Shown here: positions 35,207-46,092 of the stretch, in pieces
Position numbering within the stretch: the stretch's first letter is position 1
Layout of the letters: every line of letters begins with the position of its first letter
Assembly (NCBI GenBank): GCA_045837725.1
Contig: JBEWZL010000116.1
Location: forward strand, 1-64,000
Source of the DNA: Vermamoeba vermiformis
Taxonomy: Eukaryota > Tubulinea > Echinamoebida
DNA length: 64,000 bases
Reading direction: 5' to 3'
Made by a program: the position numbers and the translations under genes
The notes under the pieces: generated by a model
Told to the model about the DNA's origin: nothing
The model's database searches: none
The model's input: only the letters and a program-made list of their open reading frames with translations

Positions 35207-36443
35207 TTTTGTATCGTCAGTTGTTTCTGCTGTTGATCTGCGCACTAACGAAAATTGAAAAATAAATTATTTATTTATTTTCTGTTTTATTCGTTATGAA
35301 GCAACAGTAACAGTATTAATACTCCTGTTCGATTAGCTACAAGATTAATGGTACTTTACTACTTTGAATGCTAACGTTATCTCGCAGCGTTCTGAAAGGG
35401 ACTTTTTGAATCCGAACGGGACTCGCAAAATAACCACAAATTTCAATATTCATAAACAGGATGGCATTAGAATAGAGATAATATTGCGAGGTGATGGAGC
35501 GTGGTTTCGCTGGCAACTAAAATTGTGGTGAGGAAGATTTGAAAGGATTAGTAACCAACCTAGGACTAGTTGAAAGGTGACGTTTAAGTAATGCCAATAA
35601 TCTTCGTCTACCGAGGACATATTGCGGAAATAATAGAACACGCGTGCAGATTTGAAAAGCACGCTGAAATCCGAGGCATCTAGATTAATCTATCCTATCC
35701 TTAATATTGCAATGACGTCATTTCTGAAATTGATTCGTTTCTTTTTAACCTCGCGTAGAGCTACCGTAACAACATGTCCAGAGTTTGCCAAGGCAACAAC
35801 TACGAATTCAAAATTGCCAGATCTTTGTCGCTTCGTTGTAAGACTTCAAGGCTCGTTCCGCTTTTACAGATGTAAGTCAAATTCTCAATTTATTGCGTTG
35901 GGCTTTAACGCCGCCGTTAAATCGCTCAAGTTTCGGTTAATTTTAGACTTCGGTAGATAGATCCGCCGCCACTCGTTAAATTAAATTCTGCTAATAGGAG
36001 TTCTTAGGTGGAACTCCATAAGGTTTCTTGTTGCTTTTAATAGCTCACTAGCTGTTAAATCAAATTATTCACTGAACGACTGTCTGAATTAGTACATCAC
36101 GGCGACAAATTATTCCTGCAGGAATAATTGGGAACCGTCAATTTTGATTGAATTCGGAAAATACCGTACGGTTAAATCCTCTCAGTACTCGTACTGTTTG
36201 AAATATGAGTAAGTAGTACTCCGGATAATTTTAATTCTTGGGATATTTATAGCGAATGGGAGTGGATCCAAACTCCATTGTGAATGCCGACAACAATGTG
36301 AAGTCATGATAGGATAGGTTATGTTTAAACTTATGTCTTTAATCATACACTGTACATTAACCACTTGATTACAAATATTAACATTGCCAAAAAAAGCGTC
36401 AAGCAGCCGGGTAAAATACAAAACGTTAAGATAGGATTCTATT
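35207..36443. other. 1.2 kb without a supportable gene
   Basis: Upstream of the phosphotransferase and downstream of the HTH gene. A plus-strand frame at 35652-35960 and a minus frame at 35450-35662 (containing MSSVDEDYWHYLNVTFQLV) have some coding character but no complete gene model, recognised domain or consistent splicing. The words TTATTCCTGCAGGAATAA form an 18-base perfect palindrome near 36111-36128. Confidence 0.45.
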
Positions 36444-37518
36444 TCACGGCGAATCTTCATACAGCTCGTGACTTGATCCGTGGGATCCTGAAGCAATTTA
36501 AATTAGCAAAGGTTTCACTATTACCATAAAAGGACATCAATTTCGATTTTGAAATCTATGCAGGTTTTCGTCCGAGTATACAAATCTTGCAAACATGCGA
36601 GATTACAAAGCAGATCCAGTATAGTAATTTAACTTACCCCTCGTCATGACTGTGCTCATAGGCGACCGGTCAGATTTCGGAGACTGCGCGGACTCTTCGT
36701 TCATGATTTCCTGAATGATGTCGCAGATCTTGCGTTCCAAAGCACTCCAGCCGTTTGTCCTAGCTTTGCTATTCATATACAAGCTAAGAGTAGATGGACT
36801 AAAGATTAAAAGTCGATTAGGAACTTTTCGCGAGCAAGGTTTAAGAAAGTGGACCATACCTAACGCCAAGCTTGGCAGAGATATCCTTTTGAAATATCTT
36901 TTGCGAGTCGATGAGCTCACGCAGTTGTTTAATGATGCTAGGATCAGGAACTTTAGATAGGGGCTTCTTCTGTGTCGGCAAGGAAATGTCGGATGTGTTA
37001 TTGTGAGCCGGGGAATGGAGAGGGCTCTCCACGTCTGCCATCGGCGACACTATTACTGTCTTGTAGACGTCCTTTTCGTCGGCGCGCTTTCCCGTAGGGC
37101 TAGGCTGGACAGCGATTTGATTTTGACTTTGAAGAGATTGCATCCTTCCAGATCTTGTAGAATAATCTGGAACGCTGGTGTAGTAATCGATGCTGTTGTA
37201 TGGAGAATATTGTTCGGCTTCATATCGAGGAGAGTCGAGGGCGCAGCAGTCGTCATTGAAGTTTTGCTGTTGAACAAAATAGAACTCCGTTTCGTAGTCG
37301 TAATGAAAGTCGCTGTTATTATAAAAGGCTTGAAATGTTCGGAAAGCAGGCGAGTATCGACTTTCAGCGAAGTACAAAGGTACGCTGCTAGTTACTGGAA
37401 TGGGATCGAGCAACGAGTAACAATGAAGATCTTCTGTACCACAGCTAGACGACGTTCGTTGCTTCTTGTAAGCAGATCCGCAATCAACTTCGAATGTTTC
37501 TTGCACTCTTCGTTTCAT
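36444..37518 (-). CDS. putative DNA-binding protein with Cro/C1-like HTH (HTH-1)
   Basis: Three exons. The first (37518 to about 36861) starts MKRRVQETFEVDCGSAYKKQ and runs through a disordered Tyr/Ser/Gln-rich region with a KKQR-type basic cluster suitable for nuclear import. Its end, joined to the second exon (about 36803-36641), forms a compact helical domain: IIKQLRELIDSQKIFQKDIS, then AKLGVSPSTLSLYMNSKART and NGWSALERKICDIIQEI. The pattern (helix, QKDISAKLGVSPSTLSLY turn, then GW-x2-LE) is that of lambda-repressor/XRE helix-turn-helix folds. The last exon gives a short acidic end, SHGSSHELYEDSP. Likely a transcription regulator. A second gene at 45.0-45.7 kb carries the same domain. Confidence 0.75.
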
Positions 37519-37977
37519 TTTTGCTATATATCAATCAACTCCTTCGTGGGAAATAGATATGTGGTTTCCACTAATTGGCAAATTCAAAATTGAGCGACAA
37601 ACGCTTAAACAATTTTTATTCCTTCTGTGCGGGCCATTGAATACCAAATTTCCGAGTGCAAAATCAGCTCTAAAAATAGTTAAGCCCAATTAGTAAAAAC
37701 AGTTTTTTCATTAATGACGCACTCTTGTCACACGATAGACGAGGATGAAGATTTCGTCCGTAATAAGTAACTCCAGAGTCATACTCGGAGATTGTCGGAC
37801 GAGATAAATTTTTAGGGTTTTGACGCAGATCTGAAGGGTAGTTCGTCTTTCACCGAACCGTAAACTGTTTGCTGTCAGTTCTTCTCTTTGCTGTAATTTA
37901 CCCTACGATGGACTTAAGGTTCTCTTTGGTGGCTTTCGACGGAAGTAGTTTAAAAAACCATTCAGCGCATCTTCGTC
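37519..37977. promoter_or_regulatory. divergent promoter region between HTH-1 and the DTW gene
   Basis: Short region between two genes transcribed apart. No exon, tRNA or repeat seen; presumed to contain both promoters. Confidence 0.4.
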
Positions 37978-39796
37978 ATGGAAGAGAACAACAAACCAAA
38001 TATTGATAACCCAAATCAGTCGAAGGGAAATGACAAACAAGTAGCTTCGCGCCGGGTATGAAGCATTTTATCCTTAAAGCATTTGTAAGGGATCGGTATT
38101 TAATTTTTTTATTAATTTTCCGGCAACCTCAATTATGCCCACAAAAATTGCCAATTATACCGTACACTCTGTGAGCTTACTTGCATCTGCGATACTTATT
38201 TTTAGAATTTTTGACCAATAGATCTCATAATTTTTTTTGTTTCAAGGCCAAAACAGCAAAGTTAGCAGCTTTTTCTGTCGAGGAAAGGTTTGCAAAAAAT
38301 GCAGAAGAAACATTGGCACATAAAAAAAAGCTCATAGATAAAGGCTTTCAATGCAGCAAATGTTGGATGATAAAGCGCGTCTGCATCTGCGAAAAAATGC
38401 CGAAAGACGTGAAGCTAAAGAACAATGTCATTATATACATGCATTTTAAAGGTAATGCAATTATACCATCGCAAATTACTCCGCTGTACTGACTTCGTAA
38501 CATAACAGAATTTGGCCGATCGTCAAACACGGGCTTAGATCTTACAAACGCGTGCCCAAACGCTAAACTATTGCTTTGCGGAATCCCAGAACACGAGAAG
38601 ACATTGCACGATATAATGTACAAGAAGAGCGAAGATAAAGAAGCGAGTACAAATGGCGAAGATCAGTTGACCTTCAATGAAAACACTTTTGTGCTGTTTC
38701 CGTCAAACGACTCGGTGACAATATCCTTTCATGAACTACACAATACTCAAAACGCAATGAGATCAATCGACGATTGATTTGTGTTCTACGGAAAATATTA
38801 ACTCCTTAACGTTTCGTTTTGCACGCGCAGGAGTTCCTCGATAAGCTACGCGCAAATAAGAAAAAGAAAGAAGAAGTCAATACGAGTACCAACAATAATA
38901 ATAACGACGAAGAAGAAAGTTTGGAACCTGCTGCAAAGAGGCGGAGAATCGAAGTGGATCCGGTCAATGTCATCGTGCTGGATGCGACATGGAATCAAGC
39001 AAGAGCTTTGTATAAGCGCCTACCGACAGGGTTACCCAAGTAAGCATCGTTTATACTTTTGCGAGTTTCATAGGACACATTTAAATGGAGTTGTCCGCGT
39101 GCCAAATATAGCACCAACAACGATTTTTGACACACGAAAAAATGTTAATTTATCCTTTGTCTAATTATTACTTGGCAATTGAAATCAATTTTCAGAAAAG
39201 ATATCGATGCTGGTATCATACTCGCGGATTGTAATTTTGATATAGATTTGTGTCCGTTAATATCTCTTGGGATTTTATAAACGTTGTTTGTTGCGCTTAT
39301 AAAACCTTAATATGTATACCTGAATTGCCGCTTCACTGAAAACCGAGTTTAACATTTTGAAAACGCGAAATTCAATCTAACTAAACTAACTCCGTATTTG
39401 TTTATTCAGAGTACGTTTGTCCGAAACGAAAGAAACGATCTCGCATCTGCGGAAGCAAACTGTAGAGGGAAGAGTAACTACAGCAGAGGCAACATTACTA
39501 TTGCTCGAGGTAAGTTCATGAAAGGACCATTATACCGTATCTAGGAGTTCGGTTCAAATTAGTGTTCAATTTCAGATCAGAAACTTTCCATATAAGTCAA
39601 GTGTAGGATTCGCAATTAATAAACTCATTGTTTGTGTTTGTCACAGGAACTCGGCGAAGATAAAGAGGAGCTTTCAAAGCTATGGCAAGGATTGAAGCAC
39701 CGCATTGCCGCGGTGGATTCTGCTACCGGACGGAAGAATGAACATTCGGAGGACGAACCGGAGCACAACGAAGAAGTAAGCAACAATGTCAAATAA
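37978..39796 (+). CDS. DTW-domain protein, tRNA-uridine aminocarboxypropyltransferase (DTWD family)
   Basis: Predicted to transfer the 3-amino-3-carboxypropyl group of S-adenosylmethionine to a uridine of tRNA (acp3U). Exon 1 (from 37978) is polar. Exon 2 has the zinc-binding motif CSKCWMIKRVCICEKM. Further on are the DTW signature as DATWNQARALYKRLP and the last conserved block LRKQTVEGRVTTAEATLLLL followed by EELGED. The DTW motif is preceded by a long Asn/Glu/Lys-rich insert with a nuclear-type basic cluster (AAKRRRIE). The stop at 39796 falls just after a good donor (GAAGAA|GTAAGC). Splicing there to an AG near 39880 would replace the end by about 24 residues (QKLSVLVEQLGCAHTMTVWS) and stop at 39955. 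Both ends are possible. Confidence 0.9.
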
Positions 39797-40127
39797 ATGC
39801 GCTTCATTAGCGTTCCCTAGTAATCATGCTAAACTCCATAGCTTTCGTTTTTTAATCCAAATTAAGATTGCTATTTTTAGCAAAAACTTTCAGTACTTGT
39901 TGAACAGCTCGGTTGTGCTCATACTATGACGGTATGGTCTCATATTAATGGTTGATATCAAGAAGGAACCTTCCTGTGCGCACGGAATACAATATGAGTG
40001 ATCTTTGTTCATTTTTCCTAAAAAGGAAACTTTGTTTAGTTTTCAAGCCGAACTTCGCCAACAAAAAACCATTAATTTTTGCGCAACATAGTGATAACCA
40101 CAACTCATACAACTCCAATTATCAATA

Positions 40128-40889
40128 ATGACCGAAGCACCCCGCAAGAGACAAAAGCTTGCTCCAACACCCGAGCAGCAAACCATCAAACAATTTACCT
40201 CAGATTTTAAAGTCAAACTTGACAACCCGAGGAGTAGAGCGGCGCCGCGGCCACCTTCGCCTGAATCTCAACCTTTTAGAGAATGCCTCGTTCATTGGCG
40301 CGTCACCAATAAAGTCAGAAAACATAAAAAGAGCAATCCCGAAGATGAACCACAAGCTCGATCCCCGTCGCCAACTCAAACTGCCGATGCTCAACAATCT
40401 TATTATAATGAACGAAAGGTATGCCTTTGTACTATTCTGGAGGCTTCCACGTCAGATCTTCAAGACTTTTCTGATTTCCTATTTTTACTATTAAGGGAAT
40501 CGTAAAAGTAACATTCTAAGAACTACCTAGAGCGCTTACTAATTAAAATTATTAACTAGAGCTCCATCCATTCATTGCTGAACCATGACGAAGTTTCTCC
40601 GCCAGTTACCGTGGCTCTTCCTTCAGTTCCGGTTATTCAACCTATTTTCGAATCTACGTTTAGCATCCCAATAGGAAGGCCCGCCGACATTAGGTAATCA
40701 TCAATCGCGTCATTAAAATCAAAAAGCAATACTTATTAACCTTTTTAATTATCGTTTAGTGTCGTGACCTCAAGCCCGGAAAAAATTAATACGCGGATGC
40801 CGCAGCCACTGCTAGGAACAAAGCGCAAGGCCTCGGAAGTTGACTTTTTTGAGTTCATTTTGCAATGCCAGGAGCAGCAAACTGTTTAA
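40128..40889 (+). CDS. small disordered protein with an N-terminal basic cluster
   Basis: Three exons (40128-40419, about 40559-40693, about 40760-40889), roughly 185 residues. The N-terminus MTEAPRKRQKLAPTPEQQ has a nuclear-localisation-type cluster. The middle is Pro/Ser-rich. Exon 2 opens with SSIHSLLNHDEVSPPV, resembling the short SIxSLLN motif found in some fungal transcription regulators. Exon 3 includes LGTKRKASEVDFFEFILQCQ. Splice phases agree across both introns. I do not recognise a family. A nuclear regulatory role is a guess from composition. Confidence 0.6.
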
Positions 40890-41339
40890 TCTAGTGGAGA
40901 GAACTCCGTACAAAATGCACGAGTTGCCTTAAAAGGAAATTCAATGTAAAATAGAACTCCAAAGCCCCATAATAATGTAAATACAATGTCCTATATGTAA
41001 ATATAATACCTTGCTATAATATCATGCTTCTAGTCCTATCTTTGTTGCACAAATTCAAACTTCGAACTTTCCGGTTCGAAGCTTCCATAAAAGAAGATTC
41101 TCAATCTCGAATTGCCGCGGGTAAAGAAACAGAATAATAAGCTCTTCTGGAATATACTCAGAGTTCTCATGATTCGATTTCGATCGGTCAGGATTAATTT
41201 TTGGAGCACATGTTGCTTCATTGTGTACACGCGTAAAATTTCATTCTTTTAGCTCAATTTTATTGTTCGCTCTTGTTACGACTACGTGCCATAAATAGAG
41301 GCACTTTAAATAAGATATTTATATTGAATTAAAGGTAAA
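40890..41339. other. intergenic, promoter of the Acinus gene
   Basis: AT-rich sequence between two plus-strand genes. No supportable coding or structured element noticed. Confidence 0.4.
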
Positions 41340-43669
41340 ATGAGCGATACGCCCAAGCCGATCGAGAAGATGACAGTTCCTGAGCTTAAGGCTGAGCTAC
41401 AAAAAAGGGGACTCGAACTAAAAGGCCTTAAAAAGGAGTTATATGAAAGGTTAAAGGCTGCTATTGACGCTGAAGCGGCTGGAGGAAATTCGGATGGGGC
41501 ATCAGGCAACAATGACCAAAATCAACCAGAAAAAAATACAGAAAATAATGAAGAGCAAGAACTTGATATAGGAAAAGCAGATAATAAGGAGGAGCAGGTA
41601 AATACTCTTACTGAACTTAAAATGTAATTTCAGAAATATTTCCTAGACGATATCTTTCGTTATTTTACTGTCCAATAGCATGGATAATACAAATGCACAT
41701 AGTAATTAATTTTAGTAATTTTTGGCTGGTGAAATACTCTTAATTAACGATTTTTTCAGATGGAGATCCAGAACGATAAAAAGCGAAAGCGCGACGAAGA
41801 AGAAGCCGCTCCAACCGAAAATGTAGAAATAAGTATGTAATAGAAAGTAACATATGCACATCCTATAGTATTTGTAGCAGATCTAACTCTGTTTAGACTC
41901 AGAACGGTCCGAAAAAGAAGACACACCGCAAGCTAAGCGAAGAAAAATAAATAATAACGAAGACAATATTGAAGTAGAATCGAAGAATAACGAGCAACAA
42001 GCGAGCACTGTTACAGAAGCTAAGGACGAGAAATCAGTGAATGTCGATGAAAAAAGCCAGAGCGAAACCTCATCAAAGCCAAGCGAAGGTAAATTAGCTT
42101 TATAGCAACTCATTTTATCAATTTTATTTGCAAATTTCCGAGCTTTTTATTGCATGATCCGGCATGCCTTAGTATTTGCCCTCTCGTGCGCAAGACACAA
42201 GAATCGTCGATTATTTGTCTTTTGAAATCAATCAATATTTATATATTCGTATCGTACTATAATATAGTTATTATACAATACTTATTGAACGCCAAGTCGA
42301 AATGAAATTTGCGTTTACGCTTCGAAAAAAAGTCAAATTAGATATCAATTCAGTTAGACAAAGTTCTTTGTTTATATTTAAGTGCTGATGACAAATCAAT
42401 TTACATATAAAAGGATTATTATTAACGATTGATTCTTTGTTTAGCCAAGCCGGTCAATGAAGCAGACAAAACAGAGAGTAGCAGTATTCCCGCACCAGCA
42501 GAAAGCACACAAAATCAAGCAGGAGCAAACAAATTGCGCAGATCGGGAGCACCCGGCGGTCGTAATACACTCCGTACTGAGACTGGTCTATTGTTCCAAT
42601 TGCCTGATAAGTCAAAGACCGGAAACACATCCACATCCGCATCCACAACAGCCACCAACAACGCTGCTAAAAACAGCACCGCACCAAAAAAGGAAGTCAA
42701 GCAAGATGATAAGCCACGTGATCGTGTTGGAGGTGGCGTTAGAATTGTTCCGCCGGCAACACGTACCATTGTTATTGAGCCGCCAACGAAGCCTCAGATC
42801 ATTCCGCCATTACGAAGAGAAGTTATTATTGAGCCGCCGAAGAAGGCCGTTATATTAGATGGTGATATGCCTAGAGTCGTTGTTAATGTCGGCAAGATGA
42901 CCAGATCCGTCATCGTACAAACAGATGAAGAGATCGACGACTTGAACAAATCGAGAAGAGGTACGGTTTGCTTATTTAAATCGATATATGACTCGTTATA
43001 ATACTGTTTCTATTATAGTTCCTAAGTCAGCTCGCCCTGCAACGAAAGCATTGAATATTCGAAACTTTGTAAAGCCGTTTGAAGAATTAGAAGTCCGACG
43101 ATTTTTAGAGAAATATGGAGATATCGATTACTTCTGGCTCGAAGGAAATCAATGTTTTGTTACTGTAAGTTAATCCATTATGGACCTATAATTGCCGTTC
43201 CGGAGACACATCCGAGATTACGCAAAGCTTTGGGACAGCTAATTAAAGTCGTAAATTTCTTGATTTTAACGATTATACTATTTATAGTACTCTTCTGTTG
43301 AAGAAGCGACAAACGCGCGAGAAGGAACGTACAACTTGATATGGCCGGTACATCCGAAGGCCAAGCCGTTGATTTCCGAGTTTGTTACTGAAAAGGACGC
43401 TAAGGACCACTTAAATAGACGTCAAGAATATATTAGACAGCGACGAGAGGGCGATCCGAGCGAAAAGAATAATAAAGACGAAATCGAATCCGAAGAAGGT
43501 AAAAAGTGAATCAGCAATAGTTATGATATCGTATATTAATTAACATGGGTTATATTTAGAAGCAGTAGCATTAGAAGAGATATTCAAGTTAACTAAGGCT
43601 AAGCCACCTATTTACTGGTTGCCGTTGACGGATGAGGAAGTTCAAGCCAAAAAGGCTCGTAGAAATTAA
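41340..43669 (+). CDS. ACIN1: Acinus homologue (ASAP / exon-junction-complex factor)
   Basis: Nuclear RNA-processing protein that with SAP18 and RNPS1 forms the ASAP complex. The start at 41340 gives an N-terminal SAP domain (MTVPELKAELQKRGLELKGL, residues about 11-45) for nucleic-acid binding. A long acidic, Lys/Glu-rich disordered region follows, then basic segments and two related prolines-with-IEPP repeats (TIVIEPPTKP, EVIIEPPKKA). The RRM-like domain is at ALNIRNFVKPFEELEVRRFL to NQCFVTYSSVEEATNARE. The C-terminal block KPPIYWLPLTDEEVQ matches the RSB motif of Acinus that contacts RNPS1. About eight exons; the intron at about 42090-42445 is unusually long for this window. Length about 470 residues, shorter than the vertebrate long form. 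Confidence 0.92.
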
Positions 43670-44070
43670 TTATTGAACTTAATGAGTTAATATACCCAAA
43701 GTTTGGCCATTAAAGTCGAAATGTTACTATTAATTAATCTGTATTCCTTTTATAATACCGATTGTCGGCCGAGATCTAGCTAAATTAAGTGCCGCAAAGC
43801 AAAAAAACACGTTGGGTATTATCGGCATATTGTTTTTTTATGTTTGTATGTTGGTCAAACTCCGGTCATCTCTATAACTTTTAAACATTGCAATCTGAGG
43901 CTTTACTACTTTGTTGCAAAATCAAGTATTGCCATTTCGTTTTGTTCGACTAATCGGCCTTATATTGAACAGTACCATTTCAAATACCCTTCGGTTCGAT
44001 CGAACATTCATTAGCTGAGAAGATTACTTCTTTTAATCGAAAGAATATTTTATCGGCGTATCATCTTCCT
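43670..44070. other. 3' flank of the Acinus gene
   Basis: AT-rich non-coding sequence. No feature seen. Confidence 0.4.
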
Positions 44071-44313
44071 ATGTTAGGACTGACCAATCAAAGCCAGGAA
44101 AAAAATTCTACTAAAGTTATCAAGCCGCGCAAACAATCTTTTGAGATTGCGTTCGTCTTTCGTACCGGAGCTTTACCAGGCTTTGAATTAGTTTTGACAC
44201 GACACGTCAGTACCACTGGCTCGCTCCATATTTGGTGCTTCACGTGGAGTTCTGGTATCGAGATAGATTGTGAGCAATCACTGTTTCGATTGCTGACCTT
44301 AATGCTTCTCTAA
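44071..44313 (+). CDS. doubtful 80-residue frame
   Basis: Opens with ATG (MLGLTNQSQEKNSTKVIKPR) and includes TGALPGFELVLTRHVSTT and aromatic residues. A possible donor (GAT T|GTGAGC) near 44270 could lead to another exon, but none was found in phase. No homolog recognised. May be chance. Confidence 0.25.
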   Translation: MLGLTNQSQEKNSTKVIKPRKQSFEIAFVFRTGALPGFELVLTRHVSTTGSLHIWCFTWSSGIEIDCEQSLFRLLTLMLL

Positions 44314-44315
44314 CC

Positions 44316-44690
44316 TCAGATGCTCACGATGATATCACGAGTGAGTGCGTACCTATAGGAGTAGTGACAGGTGCCACGAGGAACACATGGAATTACACCG
44401 TACTTGTTTAATAGATAGTCGATATTACCATAGTTAACTATCCCCCTGAATCGGGAAAGCACTCGTCAGTAACTTAGTACTGCGTACTGAGCGGGACTGA
44501 CAAGCCTTTGAAATTTCAGCTAGTCGCCAAGTGTTTCTCCCGATCAAAATCCTGAATTGCTATGGTTCCGTAGTCTAGATTAGGCTCGTCATAACGAGAC
44601 CAAACCTGTTAAATTCCTTGTAATGGTTCGAACTCGGCAAACCCAATTCCGCCTAGTCTTCAAGTTGGAGCAACCATAGGAACTAGAAAC
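44316..44690. ncRNA. candidate structured non-coding RNA (family unknown)
   Basis: This segment lacks a protein-like frame but holds several perfect or near-perfect hairpins. GATAGT/ACTATC pairs at 44414-44419 with 44437-44442. GTCAGT/ACTGAC at 44465-44470 with 44496-44501 encloses AGTAC-TGC-GTACT. A long-range stem pairs CTATGGTT (44560-44567) with AACCATAG (44672-44679) and AGATTAGGC (44577-44585) with GCCTAGTCT (44651-44659), enclosing CTCG-TCATAA-CGAG. It resembles no tRNA cleanly and ends without a T run for Pol III. Strand is uncertain. Confidence 0.4.
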
Positions 44691-45013
44691 CTTCATACGG
44701 GTTGAGAAGGAACAGGTTTGACGATGATGGAATACGCTTTGCTAGCAAACGGCAAAAAAGGGGACATACAGCTTTGAGTCCGGCGTTGAAATTTCCCCAT
44801 TGGAAGGTTCGCGACAAAGTTCCGAATAACAGAGAAAATATTAACTACAACGAGTTGGCGTGCACTTGTTCAACGGGCGCAACTTTAATTAAATTGTGAC
44901 ACTTTGACACTTCGTAGCGTTTCTTTTCTTTCAAAACGCCGAAGTCGGAATAAATAGGATATAATACTTAGTTAAAAATACAATATGTAACATTTTTTTC
45001 AATTCAAATTTGG

Positions 45014-45714
45014 TTAATTGCTTCGCGTGTAAAAAATTGCGTTCAAACTGAATTTGCTCCAGCGATCCTCTTCTTCATCGAACGAAGGCTCCCTGGATTC
45101 ATTTACGAGTTCTTCTTTACTCTCCTGGCTTTGCGAAACTGGTGCGCTTTCTTGCTCTGATTCAGATCTGTCATCGGTAGAGTCGGATTCGGATGCGCAA
45201 TCTTCTTCGCTCTGATTCAGCCGTTTCATTTCACTTACAATATGCTTTTCTAACTTGTCCCATCCTCGGCACTTCGATTTACCGCAGAGATAGTGGCTCA
45301 GTTTGGATTGACTAATAAAAAAAGGATTGAGTATCGGTTGCACGGATTTCAAACACATTTTGTTTAATTTCAATTGAATAGTAATTACCTTGTCTTTAAT
45401 AATCGAGCTGCTTCTCGTTGATTAAGCTCCCTAGTCCTCATCCAGCGCTTCAATTTGGCTAAAATTCGCGGATGTGGCATTTGTTGTTTTTCCAACATCA
45501 TGTAAACGTTTTCTTCAAGAATACTCTTAGCTTCATATGCACTGTTGTTCTGCAGTTGCGATTTTGTTTCGTTTGAAGGTTTTTGAGATCTGATTTAATA
45601 TACAAAAGACCGAAGTCAGCGACCGTTTAATTCAGAGATTATATTTATATATATTGAGATTAATTACCTGTATACATTGATTATTACTCGAGGTCGAATG
45701 CTGGTCATTGACAT
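45014..45714 (-). CDS. putative DNA-binding protein with Cro/C1-like HTH (HTH-2)
   Basis: Three exons: about 45714-45671 (MSMTSIRPRVIINVYR), about 45593-45392, and about 45313-45014. Together they encode roughly 180 residues. The domain spans the second junction: ILAKLKRWMRTRELNQREAA, then RLLKTSQSKLSHYLCGKSKC and RGWDKLEKHIVSEMKRL. It shares the helix-turn-helix layout and the GW-x2-LE-x-I helix with HTH-1. The C-terminal half is very acidic and Ser/Glu-rich, an activation-domain-like tail, ending LNAIFYTRSN. Likely a nuclear regulator; the DNA target is unknown. Confidence 0.75.
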
Positions 45715-46092
45715 TATTGTATTGTTCTTTTGAGGTGTTAAGGTCGATTGCAAAAAACTTAATTGATAATAATTCCCGATGATTAATTCTATGAATCGAC
45801 GCACACAGTGTCACTGAAAAATCACCTGAAATGCTGTGAAACAAGTTAAATACTTCCTTTTTAGGCAAGTACCGCGTTCAATCTCCTAACGATCTCACAA
45901 AGCTGTCTGTGCTTCTTGTCCTTAATAGGAATGTTTTTTTGAATAAAAACTGCGCACGACGACTATATAGAAGTACGTTATGCATATAATTACATTACGT
46001 AGTAATCGCAAATTAATAAACTTGAAATTTTGCCGGGATTATTATCCAAAAATGTTCCCAAAACGGCAAGCAACAGATATCTTTTGATTTAT
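45715..46092. other. spacer between two minus-strand genes
   Basis: Promoter region of HTH-2 and 3' flank of the F-box/SPRY gene. AT-rich, with no other feature seen. Confidence 0.4.

Noticed and set aside
44567-44685. tRNA-like words (GGTTCCGTAGTCTAG, CTCGTCATAACGAG, GGTTCGAAC)
   Set aside because: The acceptor stem does not close, the anticodon loop has six bases and the T-arm does not pair, so no tRNA can be called.
44316-44690. RNase P RNA assignment
   Set aside because: A 14-of-16 match to a non-core part of the human RNA is not enough, and the conserved P4 core elements were not found.
44702-44899. Frame with RFDDDGIRFASKRQKR
   Set aside because: Lacks an ATG and no upstream exon joins in phase; kept out as an unproven 3' exon.
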